Shown here piece after piece: positions 37,142-44,365 of a DNA stretch of 64,000 nt. Positions within the stretch are counted from its first letter, which is position 1. Each line of letters opens with the position of its first letter. The position numbers and the translations under genes are program-made. The DNA lies in NCBI GenBank assembly GCA_023228945.1, contig JALOAI010000026.1:1-64000 (forward strand). Reading direction: 5' to 3'. Under the pieces are notes generated by a model that was not told the origin of the DNA, did not search any database, and saw only the letters and a program-made list of their open reading frames with translations. This stretch comes from Pigmentiphaga sp. GTDB taxonomy: Bacteria; Pseudomonadota; Gammaproteobacteria; Burkholderiales; Burkholderiaceae_B.

Positions 37142-38842
37142 TCAGCCGAGATCGATCAGCAAGCGGCCCGGAACCCGGCCCGCCAGCAGATCATTGGCCG
37201 CGTTGAGCACACCGTCGAGCGGAACGCTGTCGGACGCCACCGTGGCCAAGGTTCCGGCGTCGAGCAGTTCCACCATCCGCCCCCAGATCGCGGGCCGGGA
37301 TTCGTTGGGGAAGTAGACGCTCTCGATGCCGGCAAGCGTGACGCTGCGCAGGATGAGCGGCGCCACCGTGGCGGGGAGTTCCATCCCTTGCGCCAAACCG
37401 CAGGCGGCCACCACGCCACCGTAGCGAGTCGCCGCCAGCACGTTGGCCAGGGTGTGGCTGCCCACCGAATCGATCGCGGCGGCCCAGCGCTCTTTGGCCA
37501 GCGGCTTACCGGGTGTGGAGAACGACTCGCGGGGCAGGATCTCGGCGGCGCCCAGGCGGCGCAGACGCTCGCCTTCGCTGGCGCGCCCCGTTACCGCGCT
37601 GACCGAATAACCGAGCGCGGCCAACAGTGCCACCGCGGCGCTGCCAACGCCGCCCGCCGCGCCGGTGACCAGCACCGGGCCATCCGCGGGGCGCAATCCG
37701 GCCTGCTCGATGCGCATCACCGCCAGCATCGCGGTGAACCCCGCCGTGCCGAAAGCCATGACCTGCCGTGTGGTCGCGCCGGCAGGCACCCGGACAAGAT
37801 CGGCCGCCGAGACTTTGGCCAATTGACTCAAGCCCCCCGAGCGGACTTCGCCATAGCCACGCCCCGTGATCAGCACCGGATCGCCGGGCTGCCAGGCGGA
37901 GGACTCCGACGATTCGACCACCCCCGCCAGATCGATGCCCGGCACGATAGGAAAATTCCGGATCACGGCGCCGCGATTCGTGATCGCCAGCGCGTCCTTG
38001 TAGTTCAGGCTGGACCATTCGACGCGTACGATCGTATCGCCCTCGCCCAAATCATCGGTGCTGCTCAGCTGGCGCAGCGAGGCCTGGAAGGCATCCTGGG
38101 GTTTCTCAAGCCAGATGGCTTTGAACATCGACATCTCCGAAAAAGTAGAAGAGGCACGGGCGGGCCGGCGGCGACGCGCATCGGCCGGCGCGGCGTGCGT
38201 TTGGGTAGCCACGAGCCGGAAGTAGTGCCAGAACTCGTCGAGCGGCTCGGACGTGCGCGTGAGCTTGGCGCGGAGCACCGCGCCTTCCCAGCCAATCCAG
38301 AAAAAACGGGCCAAGCCGGCGGTATCGGTGTTGGCGGGTAGCTCGCCGGCTTGCACGCCGGCCTCCAGGCAAGCGGCGACCCGCTCCTGCCACGCGGCGA
38401 GCACGGCTTCGAGTTGCGCTCGAACCTGATCGCTGATGCCGGCGATTTCCTGGCCCAGGTTGCCGATCAGGCAACCACGGCGGTACTCGTACTTCGCCAT
38501 CCCGGCTTTCGCGCTCTCGCAGAATGCCTGCAGCCTGGCCATGGGTGTTTGCGCCGTGCCATCCAGCGAACGCGCCAGCTTGTTCAGAAAGAACTCGCCA
38601 TAGCTGGCGATGATGGCCTGGCTGAATTGTTCCTTACTATCGAAGAAGTGATAGAAGGAGCCCTTGGGCACCTTGACCCTTTTGAGGATCTCTTCGATGC
38701 CGGTGGCGTGATAGCCCTTCTCGGTGAAAACCTCCATGCCGCTACGAATCAGAAGTGCATGGGTGGTTTCGGCGCGAGAGGATTTTGAGCTTGCCTCGCG
38801 AGCGGACTTGCTCGCGTTGGAGGCGGTGGATTTTTGCGTCAT
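37142..38842 (-). CDS. acuI: In-frame fusion: TetR regulator (AcuR-like) plus acryloyl-CoA reductase (AcuI)
   Basis: One uninterrupted 566-codon frame. Residues 1 to about 215 are a TetR regulator (HTH near GYHATGIEEILKRVKVPKGS, then a C-terminal ligand domain), followed by a basic linker (ARRRRPARASS) and, from MFKAIWLEK, a complete ~328-residue AcuI/YhdH medium-chain reductase with the NADPH segment VTGAAGGVGSAAVALLAALG. AcuI reduces acryloyl-CoA to propionyl-CoA, and AcuR is its known TetR repressor in other bacteria, normally a separate gene. A GGAG ribosome site 6 nt before the internal ATG (38128) suggests the reductase is also made alone. The TetR start at 38842 lies just downstream of a palindromic operator. 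Confidence 0.8.
   Translation of the reverse strand: MTQKSTASNASKSAREASSKSSRAETTHALLIRSGMEVFTEKGYHATGIEEILKRVKVPKGSFYHFFDSKEQFSQAIIASYGEFFLNKLARSLDGTAQTPMARLQAFCESAKAGMAKYEYRRGCLIGNLGQEIAGISDQVRAQLEAVLAAWQERVAACLEAGVQAGELPANTDTAGLARFFWIGWEGAVLRAKLTRTSEPLDEFWHYFRLVATQTHAAPADARRRRPARASSTFSEMSMFKAIWLEKPQDAFQASLRQLSSTDDLGEGDTIVRVEWSSLNYKDALAITNRGAVIRNFPIVPGIDLAGVVESSESSAWQPGDPVLITGRGYGEVRSGGLSQLAKVSAADLVRVPAGATTRQVMAFGTAGFTAMLAVMRIEQAGLRPADGPVLVTGAAGGVGSAAVALLAALGYSVSAVTGRASEGERLRRLGAAEILPRESFSTPGKPLAKERWAAAIDSVGSHTLANVLAATRYGGVVAACGLAQGMELPATVAPLILRSVTLAGIESVYFPNESRPAIWGRMVELLDAGTLATVASDSVPLDGVLNAANDLLAGRVPGRLLIDLG
38126..38141 (-). promoter_or_regulatory. Internal ribosome site and start of the AcuI part
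   Basis: Read on the minus strand, GGAGATGTCGATG places GGAG 6 nt before the ATG of MFKAIWLEK (38128). The AcuI family N-terminus starts exactly here, so separate initiation is likely although no stop codon separates it from the TetR part. Confidence 0.6.
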
Positions 38843-38853
38843 GACTTTATAGT

Positions 38854-38863
38854 AGACCGGTCT
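38854..38863. promoter_or_regulatory. TetR-type palindromic operator
   Basis: AGACCGGTCT is a perfect 10-bp palindrome, 11 bp upstream of the TetR start and embedded in an AT-rich promoter patch. This form (AGACCGGTCT) is common for TetR repressors of the AcuR/NemR type, so autoregulation is expected. Confidence 0.6.
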
Positions 38864-38916
38864 GTTTAATTCAAAAACTAGGGTTTTTACTATAACCACC
38901 CATATCCGCGCCAGGC

Positions 38917-39010
38917 CAAGGGGCCCGCGCATCCGCTCGTGCGCGAGCATCCACATTCCGGACGCAAGCACCTGTTCCTGGGCAGGCGGCCATTTGCCTA
39001 TATCTCGGGC
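38917..39010 (+). pseudogene. TauD-type dioxygenase C-terminal fragment
   Basis: About 30 codons read HPLVREHPHSGRKHLFLGRR followed by PFAYISGL, matching the conserved VRTHPVTGRKALYV-type segment near the C-terminus of TauD/TfdA dioxygenases. It has no start or stop of its own and runs straight into a TnpB fragment. It is not derived from either intact TauD-like gene here, which lack this motif. Confidence 0.6.
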
Positions 39011-39192
39011 TTATCCATGCGGACAACCGCAAGACGCAGGCGACATTCGCTTGTGTGCAATGCGGCTACGAGGAAAACGCAGATGTGGTCGGCGCCCTGA
39101 ATATCTTGGCGCGGGGACACCGCGTTGCAGCCTGTGGAGAGGATGTCAGCCGCGCCAAGCTGGCCAAGGTAGAAACCTTGCCCGACCCCTGA
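39010..39192 (+). pseudogene. TnpB 3' fragment
   Basis: Frame reads HADNRKTQATFACVQCGYEE followed by NADVVGALNILARGH and EDVSRAKLAK, equal in position and nearly identical to residues 346-395 of the intact TnpB at 47668-48930 (silent and a few missense differences, so a separate copy). It includes the last two zinc cysteines and the third RuvC aspartate. The left junction is fused to the dioxygenase fragment; no right-end hairpin follows. Confidence 0.8.
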
Positions 39193-39294
39193 TCGCTCAG
39201 CGGTAGCCGCTTCGTCTCGTGGAGCTCGCGACCTCGTTCGCGTGCTCCGGAGCGTGGCGATCGGAAGCGCGGCAGTCTCGCAGGCGCAACCCCA

Positions 39295-39702
39295 TCACGC
39301 CATCGTCCAATCGACCAAACTCAAGCCGGCCACCCGGGCGAACTCCCCCGTGTTGTTCGTCACCAGCGTCAGCTGACGCGCTTTCGCCTGGCCGGCAATC
39401 AGCACGTCATACGGTCCGATGGGGGTGCCGCGCCGCATGAGCTCAGCCCGGATCTCACCCGCGGCACGTGCATCCTCTCGATCGAAGTCCAAGATCGGCA
39501 GATCGGCAAAGAGCAACCGAAGGGTTTCCAGGTTGAACGCGACCTTCTGGCTGCGATAGGCACCAAACCACAGTTCATGGGCCACGATGGATGACACCGC
39601 CAGTGAACCCGGCTCCGACCCCTCGACACGCGCCAGCAATTCGGGGGATCGTTGACCAAGCAGTGCGATCACAGCGTTGGTATCGAGGACGTAACGAATC
39701 AT
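39295..39702 (-). CDS. vapC: VapC-type PIN-domain toxin
   Basis: 135 residues: PIN acidic residues D7 (YVLDTNAVIALL), E43 region (VAHELWFGAY) and D98 region (GPYDVLIAGQA), ending with the conserved NNTGEFARVAGL. Mg-dependent ribonuclease, usually of tRNA. Its ATG overlaps the VapB stop by 4 bp. Confidence 0.9.
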   Translation of the reverse strand: MIRYVLDTNAVIALLGQRSPELLARVEGSEPGSLAVSSIVAHELWFGAYRSQKVAFNLETLRLLFADLPILDFDREDARAAGEIRAELMRRGTPIGPYDVLIAGQAKARQLTLVTNNTGEFARVAGLSLVDWTMA

Positions 39703-39959
39703 TCAAAAAGCCGATCCAGGTGGGGCCGGCGCTGTTCTTCAGGTTGCTGACGGCCCTCCGCCATGAAGTCTTGGCTGACGCCACGCGCCACCGCTGCGCG
39801 AAGCGAACTCCATCGTTCAGCCGAGTCCGCCCTGGGACGTAGGATCAACGCGTCGCCTTCACGCGAGACTTCCACCTCGTCCACAGCGAACCGAAAGTCC
39901 TTCGGCAGGCGGACGGCCTGAGAATTGCCGGATCGGAACACTTTTGCGATGTGGGACAT
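39699..39959 (-). CDS. vapB: VapB-type AbrB/MazE-fold antitoxin
   Basis: 86 residues: N-terminal SpoVT/AbrB fold (AKVFRSGNSQAVRLPKDFRF, then VEVSREGDALILRP) and a C-terminal toxin-binding tail. AGGAGG precedes the ATG at 39959. It pairs with the downstream PIN toxin and should bind the repeat at 39971-39990. Confidence 0.9.
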   Translation of the reverse strand: MSHIAKVFRSGNSQAVRLPKDFRFAVDEVEVSREGDALILRPRADSAERWSSLRAAVARGVSQDFMAEGRQQPEEQRRPHLDRLFE

Positions 39960-39970
39960 GGCAACCTCCT

Positions 39971-39990
39971 GTATATACGATGGAGTATAC
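39971..39990. promoter_or_regulatory. VapB operator candidate
   Basis: GTATATACGATGGAGTATAC is an imperfect inverted repeat (GTATAT / GTATAC arms) 11 bp upstream of the vapB start, overlapping the likely -10 region. This is the usual place for a VapBC operator. Confidence 0.6.
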
Positions 39991-40027
39991 ACAATCAGTG
40001 CATGAATGCGCCACATTGATAGGGCCG

Positions 40028-40187
40028 CCTACCTCGCTACCCTTTCCCCTGGCGGCGTCCGCGTGGTCCACCCGGTAGTCCTTGGCCGATGCCGCCCCCG
40101 GTGGCGCGGGCAGGCACCCGGATAAGATCGGCCGCCGAAACTTTGGCCAATTGACTCAGAACTCGTCGAGCGGCTCGCCCGCGCGCT
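40028..40187. pseudogene. Mosaic relic of the TPP-enzyme and acuI/tetR genes
   Basis: In 160 bp, five short stretches match separate places in neighbouring intact genes, all in the same orientation. 40028-40049 matches 40959-40980, 40064-40080 matches 41101-41118 and 40081-40103 matches 41386-41408 (all the TPP enzyme gene or its 3' flank). 40104-40160 matches 37776-37830 (acuI part) and 40158-40180 matches 38229-38250 (tetR part). It looks like two internally deleted gene copies placed side by side. No protein is expected. Confidence 0.7.
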
Positions 40188-40214
40188 CCGAAGAAAACGC
40201 CATTCTTATGGCTT

Positions 40215-40250
40215 TTGACACCATAAATCATGCATGGTGTAATACACCAT
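40215..40250 (+). promoter_or_regulatory. Sigma-70 promoter with 17-bp palindrome over the -10
   Basis: TTGACA at 40215-40220, a 17-bp spacer and TGTAAT at 40238-40243. The -10 lies inside a perfect palindrome, ATGGTGTA-A-TACACCAT (40234-40250), that abuts the ATG at 40251. The likely start of transcription is at or within a few bases of the start codon, which implies a nearly leaderless message and autorepression by the antitoxin. Confidence 0.7.
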
Positions 40251-40532
40251 ATGAAAGCAACGCTCATTCATCGCAGTCGGCGACAGTACAGGCAAGGCAT
40301 TATTGAAGCTGTCGTCTGGCAAGTACCTCAGCCAGTCCCGCCTTCCGAGCACCCCTACAAGTACCGTTTGGTCTACATCGTAGGAGGCGAGCGAGTCGTC
40401 GGCTACGACAACGAGCGCGGCAAGGGTGACCATAAGCACTTGCTTGGGGCCGAGCTTCCATACCACTTTGAGGGACCAGATCAACTGATGCTGGATTTTC
40501 TCACCGACATTGATGGAGTCAGCGATGAATGA
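40251..40532 (+). CDS. DUF6516-like toxin of a type II TA pair
   Basis: 93 residues beginning MKATLIHRSRRQYRQGIIEA, with KYRLVYIVGGERVVGYDNER and GKGDHKHLLG, the pattern of DUF6516 (toxin-like) proteins. Its gene overlaps the next start by 8 bp (ATGAATGA). A palindromic promoter precedes it. The toxic activity of this family is not well defined; the call rests on gene pairing and motif memory. Confidence 0.6.
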   Translation: MKATLIHRSRRQYRQGIIEAVVWQVPQPVPPSEHPYKYRLVYIVGGERVVGYDNERGKGDHKHLLGAELPYHFEGPDQLMLDFLTDIDGVSDE

Positions 40533-40902
40533 TCGAACTTTGCGTGTGACAGTGGGCGGTGACGCCAAAGCCGCTTTGACCCGTGCTGCCGAGGCCATGA
40601 AAGCTTTGCAGCGCGGCGAATCGCCCGACCCTCACTTTGAAGTCGGGTTTGCCGATATCGGGCAGATGTTTGCGGTCTTCACCCCAAAACGCTGGGAATT
40701 GCTGGCCGCCCTGCGTGAAGCAGGGCCGATTTCAATCTCCGGGCTCGCCAAATTACTCAAGCGCGACTACAAGAATGTCCATGGTGATGTCGCAGCCTTG
40801 ACCGAATGGATGGCTGTTGAAAAAGATGAAGACGGCTTGGTCTTCGCACCCTACGCGGACATCTCAGTCGATGTCCATCTGCCAGATCGGCGGGTCGCGT
40901 AA
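40525..40902 (+). CDS. Winged-helix DNA-binding antitoxin (HVO_A0114-like)
   Basis: 125 residues with a C-terminal winged-helix: FTPKRWELLAALREAGPISISGL and LAKLLKRDYKNVHGDV, then a wing and a short hydrophobic tail. The family (putative DNA-binding proteins next to DUF6516 genes) acts as antitoxin and repressor. Translation is coupled to the upstream gene by overlap. Confidence 0.7.
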   Translation: MNDRTLRVTVGGDAKAALTRAAEAMKALQRGESPDPHFEVGFADIGQMFAVFTPKRWELLAALREAGPISISGLAKLLKRDYKNVHGDVAALTEWMAVEKDEDGLVFAPYADISVDVHLPDRRVA

Positions 40903-40968
40903 GTTAACGCGACGTGGTGGCGTGAAGAGCTGCGCAGGCGAACCACCACGGCAGGCCTGCCTACCTCC

Positions 40969-42798
40969 CTACCCTTTCCCCAACGGCGGCCCCGTAAACG
41001 GCTTGGCAAACGGCCCGATCGCCGCCATGTCGAACTCCACCAGGGTCACCGGCGCTTCCAGCTCCGCCGCCTGTTCCAGCACGGACTCCACGGCGTCCAT
41101 GTCGTCCACGCGGTAGTACATGGCTCCCACCGACGCCGCCAGCAGGCGCAGATCAAAGCCGTGGAGGTCGGCGTAGTAGCGCCGGCCGCCGTAGTCGGCG
41201 TCTTGCAGGTTGCGCAGGATGCCGTAGCCGCCGTCGTTCATCACCAGCATCACCAGGCCCTGGCATTCCTGCACCGCGGTGGCCAGTTCGCCCAGATTGA
41301 GCATGAAGCCGCCGTCGCCCGCCAACAGCCAGGTCTTGCGGTCGGGGCGGCCGGTGGCGGCGCCGATCGCCATGGCCAGGCCCTGGCCGATGCCGCCGCC
41401 GGTGGCGTGTACGCCCTGGCCCGGCTCGAAGACCTGGAACAGGCGGTTGCCCCAGGTGCTGTTGGAGATGGTCACGTCGCGCACCCAGGTAAAGTGCCGG
41501 CCGCAGACGGCCTGCAGGGCGTCGGCCACCCGATCGTAGGGGGCCACGGCGGCGCGCATGCCTTTGGCGGCGCGGCTGCGGGCGCGGGCGGCGTCCTCGT
41601 GCAGTTCGGGGTCGCAGCCCATCCGGCCGTCCAGCAACTCCACCAGCCGCGCCAGCGCCAGCGCGGAGTCGCCGCGCACGAAGGCATCGGTGGGGTAGGC
41701 GCGGTTTTGCGCCAGGGCGTCGGCGTCGATCTGGTAGAGCGGGCGCGGCAGGCGCAGGGTGTGGGTGAGGGTTTCGGGCACGCGCAGGCGCGAGCCCACC
41801 ACCAGCATGGCGTCGCAGGTGTCGTAGAAGGCCTCGATGGCGGGCTGGCCATTGAAGGCGCCCAGCGTGCCGGGCTCATCTTCGGCCAGGGTGCCGCGCG
41901 CCTGCAGCGTGGTGACCACGGCAAAGCCCATGTCGCGCAAGCGGCGCACCGAGGCGCCGGCGTGGCGCGCGCCGCCGCCCACCCACAGCACGGGCCGGCG
42001 GGCGATGGCCAGGCGGTCGGCGAGCGCGGCCAGGGCTTTTTCGTCGGGGGCCACCAGCGGCGATTGCTCGATGGGCGGCATGCTCCAGCCATCCAGCGGC
42101 GCCCCCTGCAGGTCGATGGGGATTTCCACGCTCACCGGGCCGGTGGGCGCGGTGGTGGCCAGGCGCACGGCTTCCCGCAGCACGGCCATGGCGGTGTCGG
42201 CGGTATATACCCGCAATGCGGCCTTGGAAACCGAGCGCAGCATGCCGAGCTGATCTTTGGTTTCGTGCACGTAGGAGCGGCCGCGGTCGAGGTAGTCCAC
42301 CGCCACCTGGCCGGTGATGTGCAGCAGCGGCGTGCCGGCGGTCAGCGCTTCCACCAGGGCGCCGGCGGCGTTGCCGGCGCCGGTGCCGGTGCTGGTAAAG
42401 GCCACGCCCAGTTGGCCGGTCACGCGGGCGCAAGCGTCGGCCATGCCCACCGCGCCGGCTTCGCCGCGCGCACAGATGTAGCGGATGCGGCCGTCGCGCC
42501 CCAGGGCGTCGAGCAGCGGCATATTGTGGATGGACAGCACGCCGTAGGCCTGGCGCACGCCGAGGCCGGCCAAGTAGCTGGCGAGCGCGTCGCCTACGGT
42601 GAAACTCTCCAGTGGTCCGGCAGACATCGCTCCGCCTGGCGCCGGGGGCATCTCCGGCGCCAGCGGAACCTGGCTTTGCCGGGCGTGAACGCCTGCGGCT
42701 GCGTCGCGAGCGGCCGCCGGGCCATGATCGTGAACCCCGGCGGGAATGCCGGGGCTTGCGTCTGGGCGCGAGGTCAGGGAGCTCAAAGTTTGGGTCAT
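40969..42798 (-). CDS. Thiamine-pyrophosphate enzyme (acetolactate-synthase-like)
   Basis: 609 residues: a disordered ~60-residue leader, an N-terminal TPP-binding domain with the catalytic glutamate in ICARGEAGAVGMADA, a central domain (RRPVLWVGGGARHAG) and a C-terminal TPP domain with GDGGFMLNLGELATA and NDGGYG. The family decarboxylates or ligates 2-oxo acids; this one could be a decarboxylase or lyase for the product of the co-transcribed sulfatase. The ATG (42798) is chosen over a GTG 9 nt upstream that directly follows the sulfatase stop. Confidence 0.85.
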   Translation of the reverse strand: MTQTLSSLTSRPDASPGIPAGVHDHGPAAARDAAAGVHARQSQVPLAPEMPPAPGGAMSAGPLESFTVGDALASYLAGLGVRQAYGVLSIHNMPLLDALGRDGRIRYICARGEAGAVGMADACARVTGQLGVAFTSTGTGAGNAAGALVEALTAGTPLLHITGQVAVDYLDRGRSYVHETKDQLGMLRSVSKAALRVYTADTAMAVLREAVRLATTAPTGPVSVEIPIDLQGAPLDGWSMPPIEQSPLVAPDEKALAALADRLAIARRPVLWVGGGARHAGASVRRLRDMGFAVVTTLQARGTLAEDEPGTLGAFNGQPAIEAFYDTCDAMLVVGSRLRVPETLTHTLRLPRPLYQIDADALAQNRAYPTDAFVRGDSALALARLVELLDGRMGCDPELHEDAARARSRAAKGMRAAVAPYDRVADALQAVCGRHFTWVRDVTISNSTWGNRLFQVFEPGQGVHATGGGIGQGLAMAIGAATGRPDRKTWLLAGDGGFMLNLGELATAVQECQGLVMLVMNDGGYGILRNLQDADYGGRRYYADLHGFDLRLLAASVGAMYYRVDDMDAVESVLEQAAELEAPVTLVEFDMAAIGPFAKPFTGPPLGKG

Positions 42799-42807
42799 GG
42801 TGTCCAC

Positions 42808-44355
42808 TTATCGGTCGTAGGATGCGGGAACTCCGGTGGCGCCACGGCGCCCGGCGCCCAGGGCCTGCTCGCGCCCGCCATGGCGCAGCACTAGTTGGTT
42901 CTGGTCGTCCTTGGCCTGGCGATCCGCTCGCTCGGGGTCCACAATGGCGCGCAGCCGTTCATCAAGGCGTGCCAGCACCTCGGCGCTGCCGGGCAGGCCG
43001 GCCAGGTCGCGCCGCTCGGCGGGATCCTCGCGCACGTCGAACAGCTCGGGGCCATAGCCGGCATAATGATGGTACTTATAAAATCCGTCGGCCAGAAAAT
43101 AGCCGCCGCTGGGCGAGCCCACGCCGTGGTACTCGCCGAATACCTGGCGGCCGGAATCGTCCGGCGCTCGGGCGATCTCCCACAGCGACGCGCCGGGCAG
43201 CCCCGCCACGCGCGCCTCGGGCGCCAGGGCCTCCACCAGAGTGGGAAACACATCCACCAGGCTCACGTTGGTTTGGCAGCGCCGGCCCGCGGGCACACCC
43301 GGCCCCGCCAGAATCATCGGCACGCCGGTGGATTCGCGGTACAGCGTGCCCTTGTTCCACAGGCGGCGCGCGCCCAGGTTGTCGCCATGGTCCGAGGTGT
43401 AGATCACCCGCGTGGTCGCCTCCAGGCCGGAGTCGCGCAGCGCGTCCAGCACTTCGCCCACCCGCTCGTCCATGAACTCCACCAGCGCCAGGTAACAGGC
43501 CACCGCGTAGCGACGGCGTTCGTCGGTGCCCAGCGAGGCGTCGTGGTCGGTATAGGCCAGCATGCGCGCCACCCAGGGGTGGTGCTCGCCGCCTGCCTCG
43601 GGCAGGCAGGTTTCCAATGAAGGGTCGTTTAGCACCCGCTGCAGATAGCGCTCGGGCACGACCAGGGGGAAATGCGGCGCCACCAAGCTACAGAACAGCA
43701 GCCACGGTCGCCCGGACCCCTGCGCCTGGCCCGATGCCAGCGCCTGCCCTGGCGCAACCGATGACCGACCTGGCGCCGGTGCTCGCCCTGGCGAGACCGA
43801 TGACGAGTCAGACCCCTGCCCCGCCTGCCCCTCCCGCGCCCGCTCGCGCAGCCAGTCGCAAGCGCGGCGGCTCACATCCATGTCGTAGCGGTTGTAGGGT
43901 GACTCGCCGGCCCCCAGGCGCTTGAACATGCCCGAGCCGGCGGGTTCGTCGGGCAGCGGGTCGCGCACCGAACCCCACACCTGGCCCACGCCATCCTGGA
44001 TATGCACCGGGATGATTTGCCGCCTGAACCCCACGGGGTCGGACTCCCGACGAAAATGCAGCTTGCCGATGGCATCAACATCCACTCCTGCCGCCGACAG
44101 CACCTGCATCCACGACGGCACGGCGCCGTCGTAGGCGATCGCATTGTCCCAATAGCGGTGTTGATGCACATAGCGGCCGGTGGCCAGGCTGGCGCGCGCC
44201 GGCACGCACAGCGGGCTGGTGGTCCAGGCCCGCTCGAACACCGTGCCGCGCGCGGCCAGGGCATCAAGGTTGGGCGTTCGCACGCAAGGGTGGCCCATGA
44301 AGCCCGCCACCCACGGGTTATGCTCGTCGGCCAGCAAGAACAGCACCGAACTCAT
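42808..44355 (-). CDS. Type I sulfatase (formylglycine type)
   Basis: 515 residues with the sulfatase signature C50-V-P-A-R54 in SPLCVPARASLATGR, whose cysteine is converted to formylglycine, and metal ligands near the N-terminus (LLADEHNPW) and in YTSDHGDNLGARRLW. It hydrolyses a sulfate ester and has no signal peptide, so is likely cytoplasmic. A Gly/Ser/Pro-rich insert of about 40 residues (about 180-220) interrupts the domain. AAGGGG 6 nt before the ATG at 44355 decides the start. It is between the TPP enzyme and a Bug protein. Confidence 0.88.
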   Translation of the reverse strand: MSSVLFLLADEHNPWVAGFMGHPCVRTPNLDALAARGTVFERAWTTSPLCVPARASLATGRYVHQHRYWDNAIAYDGAVPSWMQVLSAAGVDVDAIGKLHFRRESDPVGFRRQIIPVHIQDGVGQVWGSVRDPLPDEPAGSGMFKRLGAGESPYNRYDMDVSRRACDWLRERAREGQAGQGSDSSSVSPGRAPAPGRSSVAPGQALASGQAQGSGRPWLLFCSLVAPHFPLVVPERYLQRVLNDPSLETCLPEAGGEHHPWVARMLAYTDHDASLGTDERRRYAVACYLALVEFMDERVGEVLDALRDSGLEATTRVIYTSDHGDNLGARRLWNKGTLYRESTGVPMILAGPGVPAGRRCQTNVSLVDVFPTLVEALAPEARVAGLPGASLWEIARAPDDSGRQVFGEYHGVGSPSGGYFLADGFYKYHHYAGYGPELFDVREDPAERRDLAGLPGSAEVLARLDERLRAIVDPERADRQAKDDQNQLVLRHGGREQALGAGRRGATGVPASYDR

Positions 44356-44365
44356 CGCCATCCCC

